Assembly (NCBI GenBank): GCA_036925085.1
Contig: JAUPFP010000026.1
Span: 235,001 to 299,000, forward strand
Direction of reading: 5' to 3'
Length of the DNA: 64,000 bases
Source: Brachycybe producta
Taxonomy: Eukaryota > Arthropoda > Diplopoda > Playtdesmida > Andrognathidae
Shown: piece after piece, positions 52,195-63,627 of the stretch
Position numbering within the stretch: the stretch's first letter is position 1
Layout: each line of letters begins with the position of its first letter
The notes under the pieces: generated by a model
What the model was told of the DNA's origin: nothing
Seen by the model: only the letters and a program-made list of their open reading frames with translations
Database searches by the model: none
Position numbers and translations under genes: made by a program

Positions 52195-55028
52195 TTAATC
52201 ACTTTCATATTTGTTTGGTAATGGAATTAAATACAACTGTTCAGAAATTTTGGTAGATATATATTTTTTTGTAATTTTAGAGGCACGGAAGGCAACGATA
52301 TCATTAATAAAGCTGTTTTCAACAATAATAATACCAGAACACAATTTTCCTATGTCTTTATCTTTTTTTTTGTATTCTGACACCTTAAGCACTTTCCCAA
52401 TTATAATTACCTCATTAAAAATAATTAGTAATTTTGTAATTTCAACAAATTTACCAGAAGCATTAACAAAACAGTCAACTTTCCTGAAATCAGCCGAGTA
52501 ATTTGTTGTTGTTAAAAGGTTGTCATTGTTTACCATTCGCTTATACAAATAACATTTTGACAAAATACTAAAATTTGGAAACACTTTTTGAACTTCAGTT
52601 GCTTCAATTTGTGATAGATGCACAACAATTCCAACACGCAACATTTCAAAGTTATTCACATTTATACATTTTTTGGTTAGTTTGAAACCTTGTACCATTA
52701 CTGAACAGAATTTCCCATATTTTTCTTGAATTGTATTACTTGTAATTGCTGTCTGTAACAGTGAATGATAGACATATGTAGACAAAATCTGTTTTGGCAC
52801 ACCTTTTGTTCCATGAAAAAGTTTCTTTAATTTACCAAGATTTGCTTCAAACATAAAACAAGATTGCACCCACAATGGTCCCCATAAATAAACAGCATAT
52901 GGTAAATGTAACAACAGATGTGCATTAAATGTTTGCTCACCAATGCCATATAAATCAGTAATAGAAATAACAAATTTTGTAAGTGATGCTTTGGCAATTG
53001 ATAATTCTTCTCTGTTTATGCTTTCGCCTAGCAATATTACAATGGCATGTACAAATAGAAGCCAATGTTTGAAAAACTTTCTCGGCATTAAGTTCAAAAG
53101 CAAAACTGGTGAAATTAACAAAAATGTTCTCCACTCACTAGCTTTCCAATATGCTCGCTCCTTTACTGACCTAGGTGTTCTGGTGATTTCTTTAGTCACT
53201 TTTGTGTTCTTAAGTCTCAAATCTATTTTTTTGATTGACTTTCCAAGATAATACTCTTCTTGTGTTTTGTCGAACCATAGAAAGACAAAGTGCCTACAAA
53301 CACCTAAAAGTACACAATGCATATAATCTGGAGAGAAGCTGTCAATTATATCAAAGTCAGCTAATCTTGATAAACTAGATGGGCCTTTAATACCAAATAC
53401 AGTTGTGCTTGTTTGAAAGGCCTCAGTTGCATGCATAAGAGAAGCTTCTGCTGTTCGTTTAGCAGAAATGGGAATATATAATGGATAAACTCTAGCAAAG
53501 CCACGCCCATGCTGAATATGCTGCCCCTTATGCAAACAAAATGAACATCTAAATTTTCCATTAAATTGTACAAAATTTTGAACAAGAGCTCTAGCAGGTG
53601 AATCAGCTGTGCACAATATATTGAACACTTTTGTGTGCAAGACAGTATTTGAGTGCTTGTCTTTCCAATGAAAGCCATTTTTTGCTAGTTTCTTACATTC
53701 ATCAACAAATGGCTTAAGAAAACATTCAGTCATTTCCGGTTTTGCATTCCCAAACCATAGCCCTGTAACCATAACGTTACACTTTCTTTCTTTTGGTGGC
53801 AGCTCATTAATTGCACATTGAATTGGCCAAATATCATAACGAGCACTGCGAAACAATGGTAACCCATCTGTGTTCCACAAAAGTGAAATATTTTGGAAAT
53901 CTTGCAGTGCAAATAAACTTTTATACTTAATACCACTAGAAATATCTTTTATTTCTGTCCCTTCATTTATATCTGACATTTTATATTTTTTAATTTTTTC
54001 AAAACAATCTTCTTTTTCGAATTTTTGACATAGTTGATGTTCAAGAGGAACATAAAGAAAAAAATATCCTTGTTTTAGATTTTCTTCTTTGATAATTGCA
54101 TGTCCACAACGTGGACATTTCTCCTGTGGACAAATTCCAAGATATTCCCTACAGTCACGACAGTAAAAGTGGACTTCACAAATATTTTTAAAAAACTTAG
54201 ATAATTGTTTAAAAAAAAATCAGTCCCAGGGATATTGCTGTTTGGCTAAAGAAGCTGAAAGAGTTCAAGAAGAGATTAGATGCAAGTATGTGACAGGTCA
54301 AACCTCAATACAAAAGAGAGTATGCATATAAATGCTTCTTGGCTTGTTATGCTTGATCCCAGATAAAGTTTCTCATTTCCTTTAAATGTGTCAGAATATT
54401 TTATGTTGTCATCCTCAGAGTCAATGGCTGAGTTACCTTTATTAAACATGGATGTTTGTATTACAATTTGAAATATATACTTGGATATTCAAAATAATTA
54501 CCACTTGTGTTTGATGAGGTAGGAGAAAACTCCATACTGTCGTTATTCATTTCTTCATCAATAATATCCTGGTTTTCACAATCCATATAGTCTAATTGAT
54601 TCGAAAATAAAAGTTCTTGTCAAAGATAAATAAGTAAAGTAATTTAATTACAATACTGCAGCTATGTTTACCATTTGTTTCAATCTGCTGTGATGTTATA
54701 CGGTTAGTTTCGTGTGAAGTGCATTTGAATCCATGTGCATCAAAACTTTCGCATACAGTTTCAACACTTTCAGGATAATTGACTTTATCAGTGCCTTGAG
54801 AAAATTTATTGGAAGTGCACAACAAAATACTGGTATACTTTACAAAAATGAAATGTTACTTTGAATTATTTTTTATGTTCATTTATTTTAATTAATATTA
54901 AGATCTTTTAATTGTTACACATGTATAGTCAATATATAAAAAAATATATATACACTGTGAACGGAAAAAAAACGAACCTAGAATAAATTTTTCTATCTAT
55001 TATAGAGGTTCTTTTTTTTCCGTTCACA

Positions 55029-55087
<59 letters not shown>

Positions 55088-55344
55088 ATTATCTAATACA
55101 AAATTTATTAAATATTCATAATTAAATATTTATTTAATTAATTTATAAATATGTAAAACTTAATAATATAAATAAATATTACATGCTTGCTTTAAAAAAA
55201 TAGAAATAAACATCTCAATATAAATTACATACAATTTTTCTCTGTTTTTTTACTCTTAGTTCTTCTTATTTGAGACCTTTTTGGAACAGGTTCATTTTGT
55301 ACCAAAAATCTGTTGTATTTGCCACTATTCCTTTGTTCAGCCAT
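52195..55344 (-). pseudogene. tnp2-type transposase gene, multi-exon, damaged
   Basis: DDE-type transposase expected to cut the inverted ends. Exons proposed on the minus strand: 55344-55233 (MAEQRNSGKY, donor GTATGT), 54837-54674 (donor GTAAAC), 54596-54503 (donor GTAATT) and a large one from about 54436 to 52195. The large exon begins KLYLGSSITSQEAFICILSF, the usual tnp2 N-terminal block, then a zinc-binding FYCRDCREYLGICPQEKCPRCG. The core has LLWNTDGLPLF (first Asp; 53860-53895), IIDSFSPDYMHCVLLGV (second Asp; near 53300-53345) and SCFMFEANLG (likely Glu; near 52835-52865). Two stops near 54255-54290 and a frame slip at a nine-base homopolymer (54211-54219) break the N-terminal part; the 594-codon core frame (53979-52195) is open. 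Phases of the first junctions do not close perfectly, so a small exon may be missing. Confidence 0.82.
54953..55031. mobile_element. 79-bp Tc1/mariner-type MITE
   Basis: Ends CACTGTGAACGGAAAAAAAA and its complement form arms of about 28 bp around a short centre. It lies in TA-rich sequence within an intron of the transposase gene and is followed by a (TA)n array at 55032-55077. The CACTGTG-type end and TA context suggest mobilisation by a Tc1/mariner transposase. Confidence 0.75.
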
Positions 55345-55613
55345 TTTTTGGATACTAGCATATAACTTTCTATAAGAGCAACAAGTGAGGCCATTTGTAA
55401 ATACAACGAGAGTAGGGGTTTTCCCTTTTCAATTATCATACAGTGCTGCCAGCTTCTAATAAACAAACAACCATACCTAGAGTACAATATATATTTTTAT
55501 GAAAGCATGGAGTTTTAGTTGATTATTATTTGGTCACACTGCTTCTTTTTTGTATCATACATACCATCTGGCCATTTTTCTTTCTTCAGTCTTTTGTTTT
55601 ATTTTTGATAAAA
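55345..55613. promoter_or_regulatory. Divergent intergenic region between the two element genes
   Basis: The 269 bp separating the start codons of the transposase (minus) and BEN (plus) genes. If both starts are right, this must hold a bidirectional promoter. No clear TATA box pair is seen apart from AATATATATTTTTAT near 55485-55500. It is assigned by position only. Confidence 0.4.
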
Positions 55614-55806
55614 ATGGCAGGAAACTTCTACCTTTTAGTTCATTTTTTTTGTGAAAACAAGTTTTCATTAGTACAGTCAACTAATTTAGTGGCCAATTCA
55701 CTAAAGAGAGTGAAAGCAGTTGGTTTTGAAAACTGGAACAGAGAAGAACAAGTAGAAATAAACTGGGATAAGAGCACTTATCCTGGGAAAATAATACAGT
55801 TTGGAG
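55614..55806 (+). CDS. BEN-domain gene, exon 1
   Basis: Starts MAGNFYLLVHFFCENKFSL at 55614 and ends ...YPGKIIQFG with a donor GTATAT at 55807. The module (F-Y-L-L-V-H-F, a central W, then Y-x-G-K-I-I-x-F-G) resembles the N-terminal segment found ahead of coiled coil and BEN domain in uncharacterised invertebrate proteins, as I recall them; its role is unknown. Exon length (193 nt) leaves one base, which joins in phase with exon 2 at 62762 to give GAC (Asp). That agreement across a 6.9-kb intron strongly supports the model. It lies head-to-head with the transposase gene. Confidence 0.72.
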
Positions 55807-55831
55807 GTATATATATATATATATATATATA

Positions 55832-56650
55832 TGTAAGGGTTAGTTGATGTTTGTATAATTAATTAATTCCCTTACCTAAGAAAACTCCAGTGAGATAATA
55901 ACTATGATTTAAATATAATTTAATATAAATAGGCAAACTTAAATAAATTAATAACAACAGCTGTATAGATCACAAATACAAATACACATAAACAATAATG
56001 GCATCAAGATATAATTAAATAGCCAAAATATATAATAAATATAAGACTTCAATGCCTCTGAGTCTAGAGGAAGTACAACTTCAACTCTACAAGACTTAAG
56101 CCAGAAAATGGCATCAAACATGAAGATAATGTTCATGCAAACCAGTACTGTTTCTTGCTGGAGTGGATTTCATGCAAAACCAGATGATATGAAGTTATGT
56201 TATAAGATGCTGCTTAGGATGAAAGATGGTTGAAAATTGTTCATACTATGCTGACATAGATGCACAGTTGAAAATTGAAGTTCACACACTGATGACTATT
56301 ATAAAGCACAAGAGGCTACACAATAATGATGATGTAATGATGTACACCATGATGAAACAAAAGCAGTAAATAGTTCCTGCACTGATGGTTTTAAAAAGAT
56401 GAATCTGGCCCACTATTTAACTGGCACCCTCATGCACAGACTTCCAGAAGCAAGAATGAGTAACAAGAAGAAAATCCCAGCTCTTTATATACACTGGAAC
56501 TAACCAAGAATGTTACCATGTGACCAACAGAAAAAACATTACAAAAGTAAAATATTCAAAGGTTACAAATTAAATTATTATTACCTCACTGGAATTTGAT
56601 TATGTCATAGTTATTCATGACACATGACAAAGTCAAATCATAACCTCACA
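55832..56650 (-). mobile_element. 3' LTR of element F
   Basis: 819 bp; on the minus strand TGTGAGGTTATG to AACCCTTACA. Compared with the other LTR I see differences near 55983, 56047 and 56642. A TATATAAAG box lies near 56483. A G-rich GGGGGTATT, the likely end of a polypurine tract, immediately precedes it on the minus strand. Confidence 0.95.
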
Positions 56651-56693
56651 AATACCCCCATGTTATTTATTGATGACCCCATCAATAACATCA

Positions 56694-59600
56694 TTAACTA
56701 TTCACTCGAGACCGTGTTATATATGGACTACGGGAGGATATTGCGACTCGAGTTCCTTTAACCCCACGAACTTTAGAAGCAACCATAACACCACCATCAA
56801 CACTTCCCCCATCATTCTCAAACTCAGCCAAACCACCAACAGCCATAGGCAACTGTGAACTAACAGGCTCTGGGTGCACCGAAACAATATGTGGATCAAC
56901 TTGTAAATTATCAGGAACAATACACCAGTCTTCATCCAAAGAATCACCAAGATCAGATTCCGAACCAATTTGTTCCTGCGGCTTTAAATTGGAATCACTG
57001 GAAGAACTACCAGTTCCACTTCCCAGTGGACCCTTGATAGGAGAAAAATGCTCCTTCATTTTGGAAATGTGACATGAAAAGGTTTTCCCATGACCATCAA
57101 TTAGCATATAAGAGACTGGATTAATATTTCGAAGTACAGTATAAGGGCCTGTAAAACGATCATTCGGGTTTAGAATTTTTCAGTGGAATTCTAGAATCTT
57201 TTACTAAAACCAAAGCACCTTCACTAAAATGCTTCTCTTTATGACGAAGATCATAATTATACTTTTGGTCTTCCTGAGCTTTCAATAAATTTTCCGTGAC
57301 CCACTCTCTAATTTTGGTAAATCCAAATTTGAAGTGATCAGTAGCTGACACTGGAAATGAATCAGTAGCATCAAACTGCAAGGAAATACCTATAGGTCTA
57401 GGTTCCCCACCATACACTACTGCATAAGGTGAAATTTGTAAGGAACTATGAACTGCTGTATTATACTCATACACAGCAAAAGGAAGGTATTCTGGCCATT
57501 TATGAGAAAAGCCTCTAACAAGCTTGGCTAAGAGTTGTGATATGGTTTTCACAGCATTCTCAGCCTGACCATCACATTGAGGATTGTAAGCTGAAGTATT
57601 AATTTTCTTTGTCCCCATTAATTGTAATAATTCTGCAACTACAGCATTCAAAAATGAAGTGCCCCTATCAGAGAGTAAGCATTCAGGAAATCCATACTGC
57701 AAACCAACATCATACAGTAAAAAATTTGCAACTGTAGATGCAGATTGGTTTTTACATGCCCTAGCTATAACAAATTTACTAAATTTGTCAATTGCAATCA
57801 ACACACAATTATATCCTAAGGCAGCAGGTGTATAACTGCCAACAAAATCGATTGCTATAGTGTGAAATATAGATACTACAGGTAATGGTTGCAATAAACC
57901 AGACATTTTCTGATTACCCTTGGATCTATATTGACAAGCATCACAGGAGTTTACATATTTTTGGATATCAGCCATCATCCCTGGCCAAAAATAAAGATGT
58001 CGTATTTTGTGATACACCTTCTTAGAACCAATATGCCCTGCTAAAGGATCACCATGAGCAGTAGCTAATAACTGATGTCTGAGATCCACTGGTACATATA
58101 CTCGATTACTCAAACCATTATTACCTAATTTAAACAATAATGAATTAGAACCATAATCCAATAATTTGCGAACATTAGGCAACATTTTATTTTCCCGAAG
58201 TTCATTATTTTGCTCTTGTTTAAGGAGACTAATTTCCACAAAGTTGGTACTAATAGTAGGTAATTCAAAATTGTAACGAGATAAACAATCGACATCTTGC
58301 TGACATTTTCCTTGCTTATACTTAACAGTTAATTGAAAATTTTGTAAGAAAACAGCCCAACGAGCTAAACGATTATGAGGATCCTTCATTTTAAATAAAT
58401 AGCATAAGGCATGGTGATCAGTGTACACAGTAAATTGAATTCCCTCAAGAAAATTCCGAAAATGCAAAACAGCCCAATAGATAGCGTAACATTCTCTGTC
58501 TGTTGTAGACCATTTTTGTTGCTGTGACTGCAAAGCAGTAGATGCATATGCTACCACCCGCTCATGTTTCCCATGTAGTTGACAAAGGATAGCACCAACT
58601 GCCACAGAACTGCTATCAGTTTTTAATATAGTAGGCAAATCAGGGTTAAAATGCACTAAGACCGGATAAGAAACTAAAGCTGACTTGATATCTTGAAATT
58701 CTTTTTCATGCAACTCAGTATAATTCCACTTAATTTCTTTCTTTGTTAGGCACCTTAAATGCGTGGTACGCTCAGCAAATGCCTGGATAAAACGCCTATA
58801 ATATGATGCAACTCCAAGGAATTGTCTTATTTCTCTAACATTTTTGGGAGAATTCCAAGCAGAAACAGCTTCAATGTTTTTAGAACAAGGGGTAATATGA
58901 CTCCCTGATATAATGCGGCCTAAATAAGTTATAGATTGCTGGAAAAATTTAGACTTTTTGATGGAAATTACTAACCCAGCCCGAGCTAAGCGATCAATTA
59001 CAAGAGAAACATCTCTAATATGTTGTTCAAATGATTCAGAATAAATAGCCAAATCATCTTGAAATACCACAAGACCTTTTCCACATAAATCTGAAAATAG
59101 AAAATGCATAGCTCATTGCATAGATTGAGCATCTATAGATAAGCCAAATGGTAAAAAATTAAATGAATATTGCCCTTCAGGAGTAACAAATGCAGTTTTT
59201 GGTTTATCAATCTCTCTAAGAGGTAACTGAAGATATGCTGTTTCCAAGTCAAGAGTAGTAAAGACCTTTGAATTTTTCATCTCCTGGAAAAGATCTTCAG
59301 GTCTTGGAAGAGGAAAATTTTGACGTGTGATACAAGTATTTAATTTTTGGTAAGCCCCACAAACTCTATTCTTTAAAGTTCCATCAGGTTGAGTTCGGGT
59401 TACAATAACTACCGGACTAGCCCAAGGTGAGTTAGAATGGGATATTATACCCTTCTCTAAACAGTCTTGACATTGCTTCCTTAGAATTAATCTTTTTTGC
59501 TCACTCACATTATAAGGAGGTGACCACACAGGACTAGAATCTCCTGTGTCAATTACAACTTCAGGCAACTTAATATCATAATGTTTTGAATTAATGATAT

Positions 59601-59988
59601 CTCTGTAAGTTGATAGACAAGGAAAAAATTCTGTAGGGTATATACTATCTTTTAACCAATTTAAGGGAATATACCTGTCAGGCCTAATGGGAATATCTTC
59701 TATGTCTACATTGTTAACTTGTAAGTCATCAGGTAGAAGCTCAAACTGATATTCAGAAAAATTATGAAAGTGTAATGAATGATCTATACCTTCAACATAA
59801 TCATTGACTAACTTTAGTTGAGGATATAGGTGTTCCTTATCTAAAGTGATCTGGACAAAATTTAACTCAGGATCATCCAGAGTAACATCTACATTCGAGA
59901 GTGTGTTAGCTAAAAGCTTACCCTTACAAGAAACAATCTTAGGTTGAGTTATACCTAGGAAATACACACCTAAGACATTACTAACCAT
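56694..59988 (-). pseudogene. pol: Element F pol (RT, RNase H, integrase)
   Basis: Polyprotein that copies and inserts the element. Order on the minus strand: a linker (PVWSPPYNVSEQKR near 59520), reverse transcriptase (SPWASPVVIVTRT, KVFTTLDLETAYLQL, LPFGLS), an in-frame stop at 59110-59112, then the catalytic FQDDL (near 59055-59066), YLGRIIS, and RNase H with KTDSSSVAVGAIL (58625) and YTDHHAL (58430). The integrase follows with HGDPLAGHIGSKK and CDACQYRSKG (zinc-binding), then AIDFVGSY, SDRGTSFL and a QCDGQAENAVK segment (DDE core, 57580-57870). A frame slip near 57170 moves the C-terminal tail to the frame 57107-56694, which has acidic and Ser-rich sequence. Catalytic residues are all present; only these two breaks and the upstream slip are seen. 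Confidence 0.92.
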
Positions 59989-60067
59989 AGGAACTCTAGT
60001 CTCAGAAATATTATTTAAATGGTTTAATTGAATTTTGAGTTCAAATACTCCTGAAATGAGATCCAGT

Positions 60068-60430
60068 TTAGAAAAAAAAACTGTGGATGAAATCCAAACC
60101 TAAAAGTAAATCTATAGAGCCTGAATCCACTATAAAGAAATTCCAAGAAAAAGGTAATTCAGCTAATTTAGCTTGAAGGGTACCGATACCCCTAATTTGA
60201 AAGTTGCTACCATCCAAAAATTTAGGTTGTAAACAGGAATTAGTAACTCCCGTCAACATTGATGAAAACTTTGAATTAATGATAGAAATATCACTACCTG
60301 AGTCAATCAAAGCTTTTACAATAACATTACCTGAAAGAACTACTGGAACCAAGAGTCTCTTTTTTATAAACTGATTTAATATAGAAGGATTATAATTTTG
60401 AGAGACAGTACCTTCTTTTATGACTCCCAT
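60068..60430 (-). CDS. Element F aspartic protease frame
   Basis: A 120-codon frame with LIDSGSDISIINSKF (D-S-G active site, about 60275-60315) and DLLLGLDFIHSF near the end, the flap/C-terminal pair of retroviral-type proteases that mature the polyprotein. It overlaps the gag end by about 40 bases in another frame. It closes at 60068 beside a nine-T homopolymer (minus strand); the pol frame continues beyond in a shifted frame (KLDLISGVFEL), so this stop may be an indel or a sequencing error. Confidence 0.85.
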   Translation of the reverse strand: MGVIKEGTVSQNYNPSILNQFIKKRLLVPVVLSGNVIVKALIDSGSDISIINSKFSSMLTGVTNSCLQPKFLDGSNFQIRGIGTLQAKLAELPFSWNFFIVDSGSIDLLLGLDFIHSFFF

Positions 60431-61349
60431 ATTTAGTTTCCCGAATAATTAAAGTGACCCCCTTCATCAGAATGATTAAACCATTTTGATTACTGAGACT
60501 CCTAGTAGATGGTCCCACTTGATTATACCATTGTGAATTGAAACCCCTATTGGATCGTGGAGCAAATGAACGAGCTCTTGAATTGTTACTCCCATTATGA
60601 AATGTACGTGAATTATTATTAAATCTATTAGCTTGTGGTCTAGAAATCTGAAAACAAGTTCTAGCTGAATGACCAATCTTACCACAATACTGACATGTTA
60701 CTCTCTGTCTTTGATCAACAGATGTAGTTACAGCAGCTGTTACAGTTGAAGAAGGTTGGCTAAATTTCAACAACTCCTCCTGAATTACTTCCCTAATTTT
60801 TTCCACTGTAACCATACCAGTAACTGGAGTATTTCTATCTTCGTTATCTTGAAATTTAACTAAATAATCCAATAAAGCCTCCAAAGTGGAAAATTGTGCT
60901 GCTAATAAAGATGATTGCCAATGAGTGGGCAAACCTTTTATAATGTACTTAATCCTTTTTTCTAAAGACATATTAGGATCAAGATTTGTACATAAACGAA
61001 TTTTATCGAAAAAATAATTTTGAACAGTTTCTTTAGTAATGAGATAAACTCTTTCATGTAATGCTAGCTCAGGAAATTCTTTGTCTGTGACTGTTTGAAA
61101 AATTAGTAAAAATCGACTTTTCAATAGCTTCCAATCGGTTATATGTACCACTGAGCTGAACCAAGCTGCAGCAGTACCTGTCAAATATAAGGGAAAATAA
61201 CGAAGAAGATCCAACTCAGTCCACCGAGCAGCCTTACCAATAGATTCGAAAGTAAACAGCCACCTATCCGGCTGCATCGATTGGGAATCCGAAAACTTGG
61301 TAGGATGAGTGATTTTTGGCATCAATTTAGGTGGCTGACTAACGGCCAT
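60390..61349 (-). CDS. gag: Element F gag (319 aa)
   Basis: Starts MAVSQPPKLMPKI at 61349, about 60 bases after the primer site. The capsid region contains RWLFTFESIGKAARW, YFPLYLTGTAAAWFSS, LKSRFLLIFQ and KTYII/KRIKYIIKGLP-like blocks (residues about 25-150). A zinc knuckle CQYCGKIGHSARTC lies at about 220-233, followed by an Asn/Arg/Ser-rich tail. The size is normal for a compact gypsy gag. The frame is intact, and the protease frame overlaps its end. Particle formation and RNA binding are the expected roles. Confidence 0.9.
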   Translation of the reverse strand: MAVSQPPKLMPKITHPTKFSDSQSMQPDRWLFTFESIGKAARWTELDLLRYFPLYLTGTAAAWFSSVVHITDWKLLKSRFLLIFQTVTDKEFPELALHERVYLITKETVQNYFFDKIRLCTNLDPNMSLEKRIKYIIKGLPTHWQSSLLAAQFSTLEALLDYLVKFQDNEDRNTPVTGMVTVEKIREVIQEELLKFSQPSSTVTAAVTTSVDQRQRVTCQYCGKIGHSARTCFQISRPQANRFNNNSRTFHNGSNNSRARSFAPRSNRGFNSQWYNQVGPSTRSLSNQNGLIILMKGVTLIIRETKYGSHKRRYCLSKL

Positions 61350-61409
61350 TTTTTTTTAAAAAAAAAACAGCAAAATACTACTTAAAGAAAAGGATTGGGA
61401 AAACAAAAA

Positions 61410-61429
61410 CGAACCACGCTCTGCTACCA
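61410..61429 (-). promoter_or_regulatory. Initiator-Met tRNA primer-binding site of element F
   Basis: On the minus strand TGGTAGCAGAGCGTGGTTCG starts two bases after the 5' LTR. From memory this matches the complement of the 3' end of animal initiator tRNA-Met (TGGTAGCAGAG start). Confidence 0.85.
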
Positions 61430-61431
61430 TA

Positions 61432-62246
61432 TGTAAGGGTTAGTTGATGTTTGTATAATTAATTAATTCCCTTACCTAAGAAAACTCCAGTGAGATAATA
61501 ACTATGATTTAAATATAATTTAATATAAATAGGCAAACTTAAATAAATTAATAACAACAGCTGTATAGATCACAAATACAAATACATATAAACAATAATG
61601 GCATCAAGATATAATTAAATAGCCAAAATATATAATAAATATAAGACGTCAATGCCTCTGAGTCTAGAGGAAGTACAACTTCAACTCTACAAGACTTAAG
61701 CCAGAAAATGGCATCAAACATGAAGATAATGTTCATGCAAACCAGTACTGTTTCTTGCTGGAGTGGATTTCATGCAAAACCAGATGATATGAAGTTATGT
61801 TATAAGATGCTGCTTAGGATGAAAGATGGTTGAAAATTGTTCATACTATGCTGACATAGATGCACAGTTGAAAATTGAAGTTCACACACTGATGACTATT
61901 ATAAAGCACAAGAGGCTACACAATAATGATGATGTAATGATGTACACCATGATGAAACAAAAGCAGTAAATAGTTCCTGCACTGATGGTTTTAAAAAGAT
62001 GAATCTGGCCCACTATTTAACTGGCACCCTCATGCACAGACTTCCAGAAGCAAGAATGAGTAACAAGAAGAAAATCCCAGCTCTTTATATACACTGGAAC
62101 TAACCAAGAATGTTACCATGTGACCAACAGAAAAAACATTACAAAAGTAAAATATTCAAAGGTTACAAATTAAATTATTATTACCTCACTGGAATTTGAT
62201 TATGTCATAGTTATTCATGACACATGACAAAGTCAAATCATGACCT

Positions 62247-62250
<4 letters not shown>
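61432..62250 (-). mobile_element. 5' LTR of element F
   Basis: 819 bp, the partner of 55832-56650. It carries a TATATAAAG box (near 62083) and adjoins the primer site. Confidence 0.95.
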
Positions 62251-62254
<4 letters not shown>

Positions 62255-62292
<38 letters not shown>

Positions 62293-62761
62293 CAAAATAC
62301 ATTCAAATAAGAAATAAGTCAAATATTAACTATTGTTTTTACTAATTCTTGATTGTTTAAATAAAGTTTATTTGAAAAAAATTTAGTCTTAAAATAAATT
62401 TATTCATTTCAATATATTAAATAATCAATACAAATAAGAATTAATAATATGGAATAATTAATAAATTAAATATTAAACATAAATTTAAAATAATAAATTA
62501 AACTGAATAAAGTAAAGTTAAAATTTAATTCAATATACTCATTCTATCATTGTTCTCATAAATAATTTATTTAGCTTTAATTTTTGTTTTTGATTATAGT
62601 ATCTAATTTAACTTTAATTCTTATACTTTGATTAATTTCTATGATCCTATAATAAAATGCTATATATAATATTATAACATCTACGAAGAGATGGACAAAT
62701 ATTAGGGAATGTACAATGTGACATATTAATAAAATACATATATACTTTTTGTTATTTACAG
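62255..62761 (+). other. Remaining part of BEN-gene intron 1
   Basis: After the TA array (62251-62290) comes very AT-rich sequence. It ends in the acceptor TTTTTGTTATTTACAG directly before exon 2. Confidence 0.5.
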
Positions 62762-62891
62762 ACAGCAAGAAGGGTCTCAACAAGACCCTTACTGATATCA
62801 CAGATAATGAAAAAGAAGTGAATAATAACATTCCTATTGTTTTGTCTGCTGACAGTTCTATGAAACGAAAGAAGTATGGTTCAAGAGCTAG
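62762..62891 (+). CDS. BEN-domain gene, exon 2
   Basis: Acceptor TTTACAG before 62762; it reads DSKKGLNKTLTDITDNEKE... to ...KKYGSRA with a donor GTACAT at 62892. Phase with exon 1 is exact. It is a polar, probably disordered linker with a KRKK-type basic motif that could serve as a nuclear signal. The junction to exon 3 leaves the frame unresolved, so the donor may be elsewhere or a base may be lost. Confidence 0.65.
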
Positions 62892-63007
62892 GTACATTTT
62901 ACAAAACTTAACTTCAATACATCTAATGAAGTTTAAAAACTGATAAACATTTATTTTGAAACAAACTATATTAAGATTATTTTTGTAACTGCCTGCAAGG
63001 TTTACAG

Positions 63008-63627
63008 GTAAAAATTCCGGTGTAGAAAAAGCAATGAAGAAATCCAATACAGTTCCTAAAAAGGATCTAACGGGGCTTTTGGCAGAAATTACAAACGGTC
63101 CAGCTGCTAGAAGTTCGATTCCATGTGATGATTGTCGAGCAGTTTGCAAGAAGATTATAGTACAAAAGATCGAAATTGAAGATTTACAAAAACAACTTCA
63201 TAAATTTGAAATGAAATTGATGAACATCAAAGAAAAATATCGTAAAGAAAAAAATAAACGAATCGAAATGAAGAAAAAGCTCAAAGTTACAGAAGAATGC
63301 AGTGACAATGCTAATGAAGAACAGAGCATCGCCATTGGTAATCTTGCTAAAGTTTCCCAAAATAAACTGAGTTTATGCCGTACCAGTGACTACTCCAAAT
63401 ATGTTGGGGATCTGTTAGTAGTTGTATTTGGAAGGGAACAGTTAGCGACAGGATTGATTAAAGGTATCAAAGGAAAGTCAAGCAAAAAAAGAGTGTTGAA
63501 TCCACAAATGATTGAAGATATTGAAAGCCATGTCAGTCAAAAGTTTCATATTACCCGACAAATTGTAAGAGCAGCCATTCGTTCCAAACTGAATACTGAA
63601 AGTAAGCTGGCCTTGAAAAGTGTATAA
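63008..63627 (+). CDS. BEN-domain gene, exon 3 (coiled coil + BEN)
   Basis: Acceptor TTTACAG before 63008; the frame is open to the stop at 63625-63627 and has a Met at 63034. Order: KKDLTGLLAEITNG, a CDDCRAVCKK cysteine pair, a strongly predicted coiled coil (VQKIEIEDLQKQLHKFEMKL...KEKNKRIEMKKKL, residues about 45-90 from the Met), then a C-terminal BEN domain (SDYSKYVGDLLVVVFGREQLATGL, then KKRVLNPQMIEDIESHVSQKF and IVRAAIRSKLN). BEN domains are small helical modules that bind DNA, often as dimers on palindromes, and recur in animal chromatin factors, some DNA viruses and mobile elements. A coiled coil fits dimerisation. A DNA-binding or regulatory role in transposition is inferred from context. 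Confidence 0.82.

Larger units (their letters stand above)
55832..62250 (-). mobile_element. Ty3/gypsy element F, near-complete and young
   Basis: A 6.4-kb retrotransposon on the minus strand with two 819-bp LTRs that I find to differ at about three positions. It has an initiator-Met-type primer site, gag, protease and pol. It sits in the (TA)n array of intron 1 of the BEN gene, flanked by TATA on both sides (55828-55831 and 62251-62254), which fits a 4-bp target duplication though the array makes it ambiguous. High LTR similarity implies recent insertion, later than the host transposon. The coding region has only a few breaks, two of them next to homopolymers. Confidence 0.93.

Noticed and set aside
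52211-53251. Plus-strand frames opposite the transposase
   Set aside because: They are shadows of the minus-strand 594-codon transposase core and have no domain.
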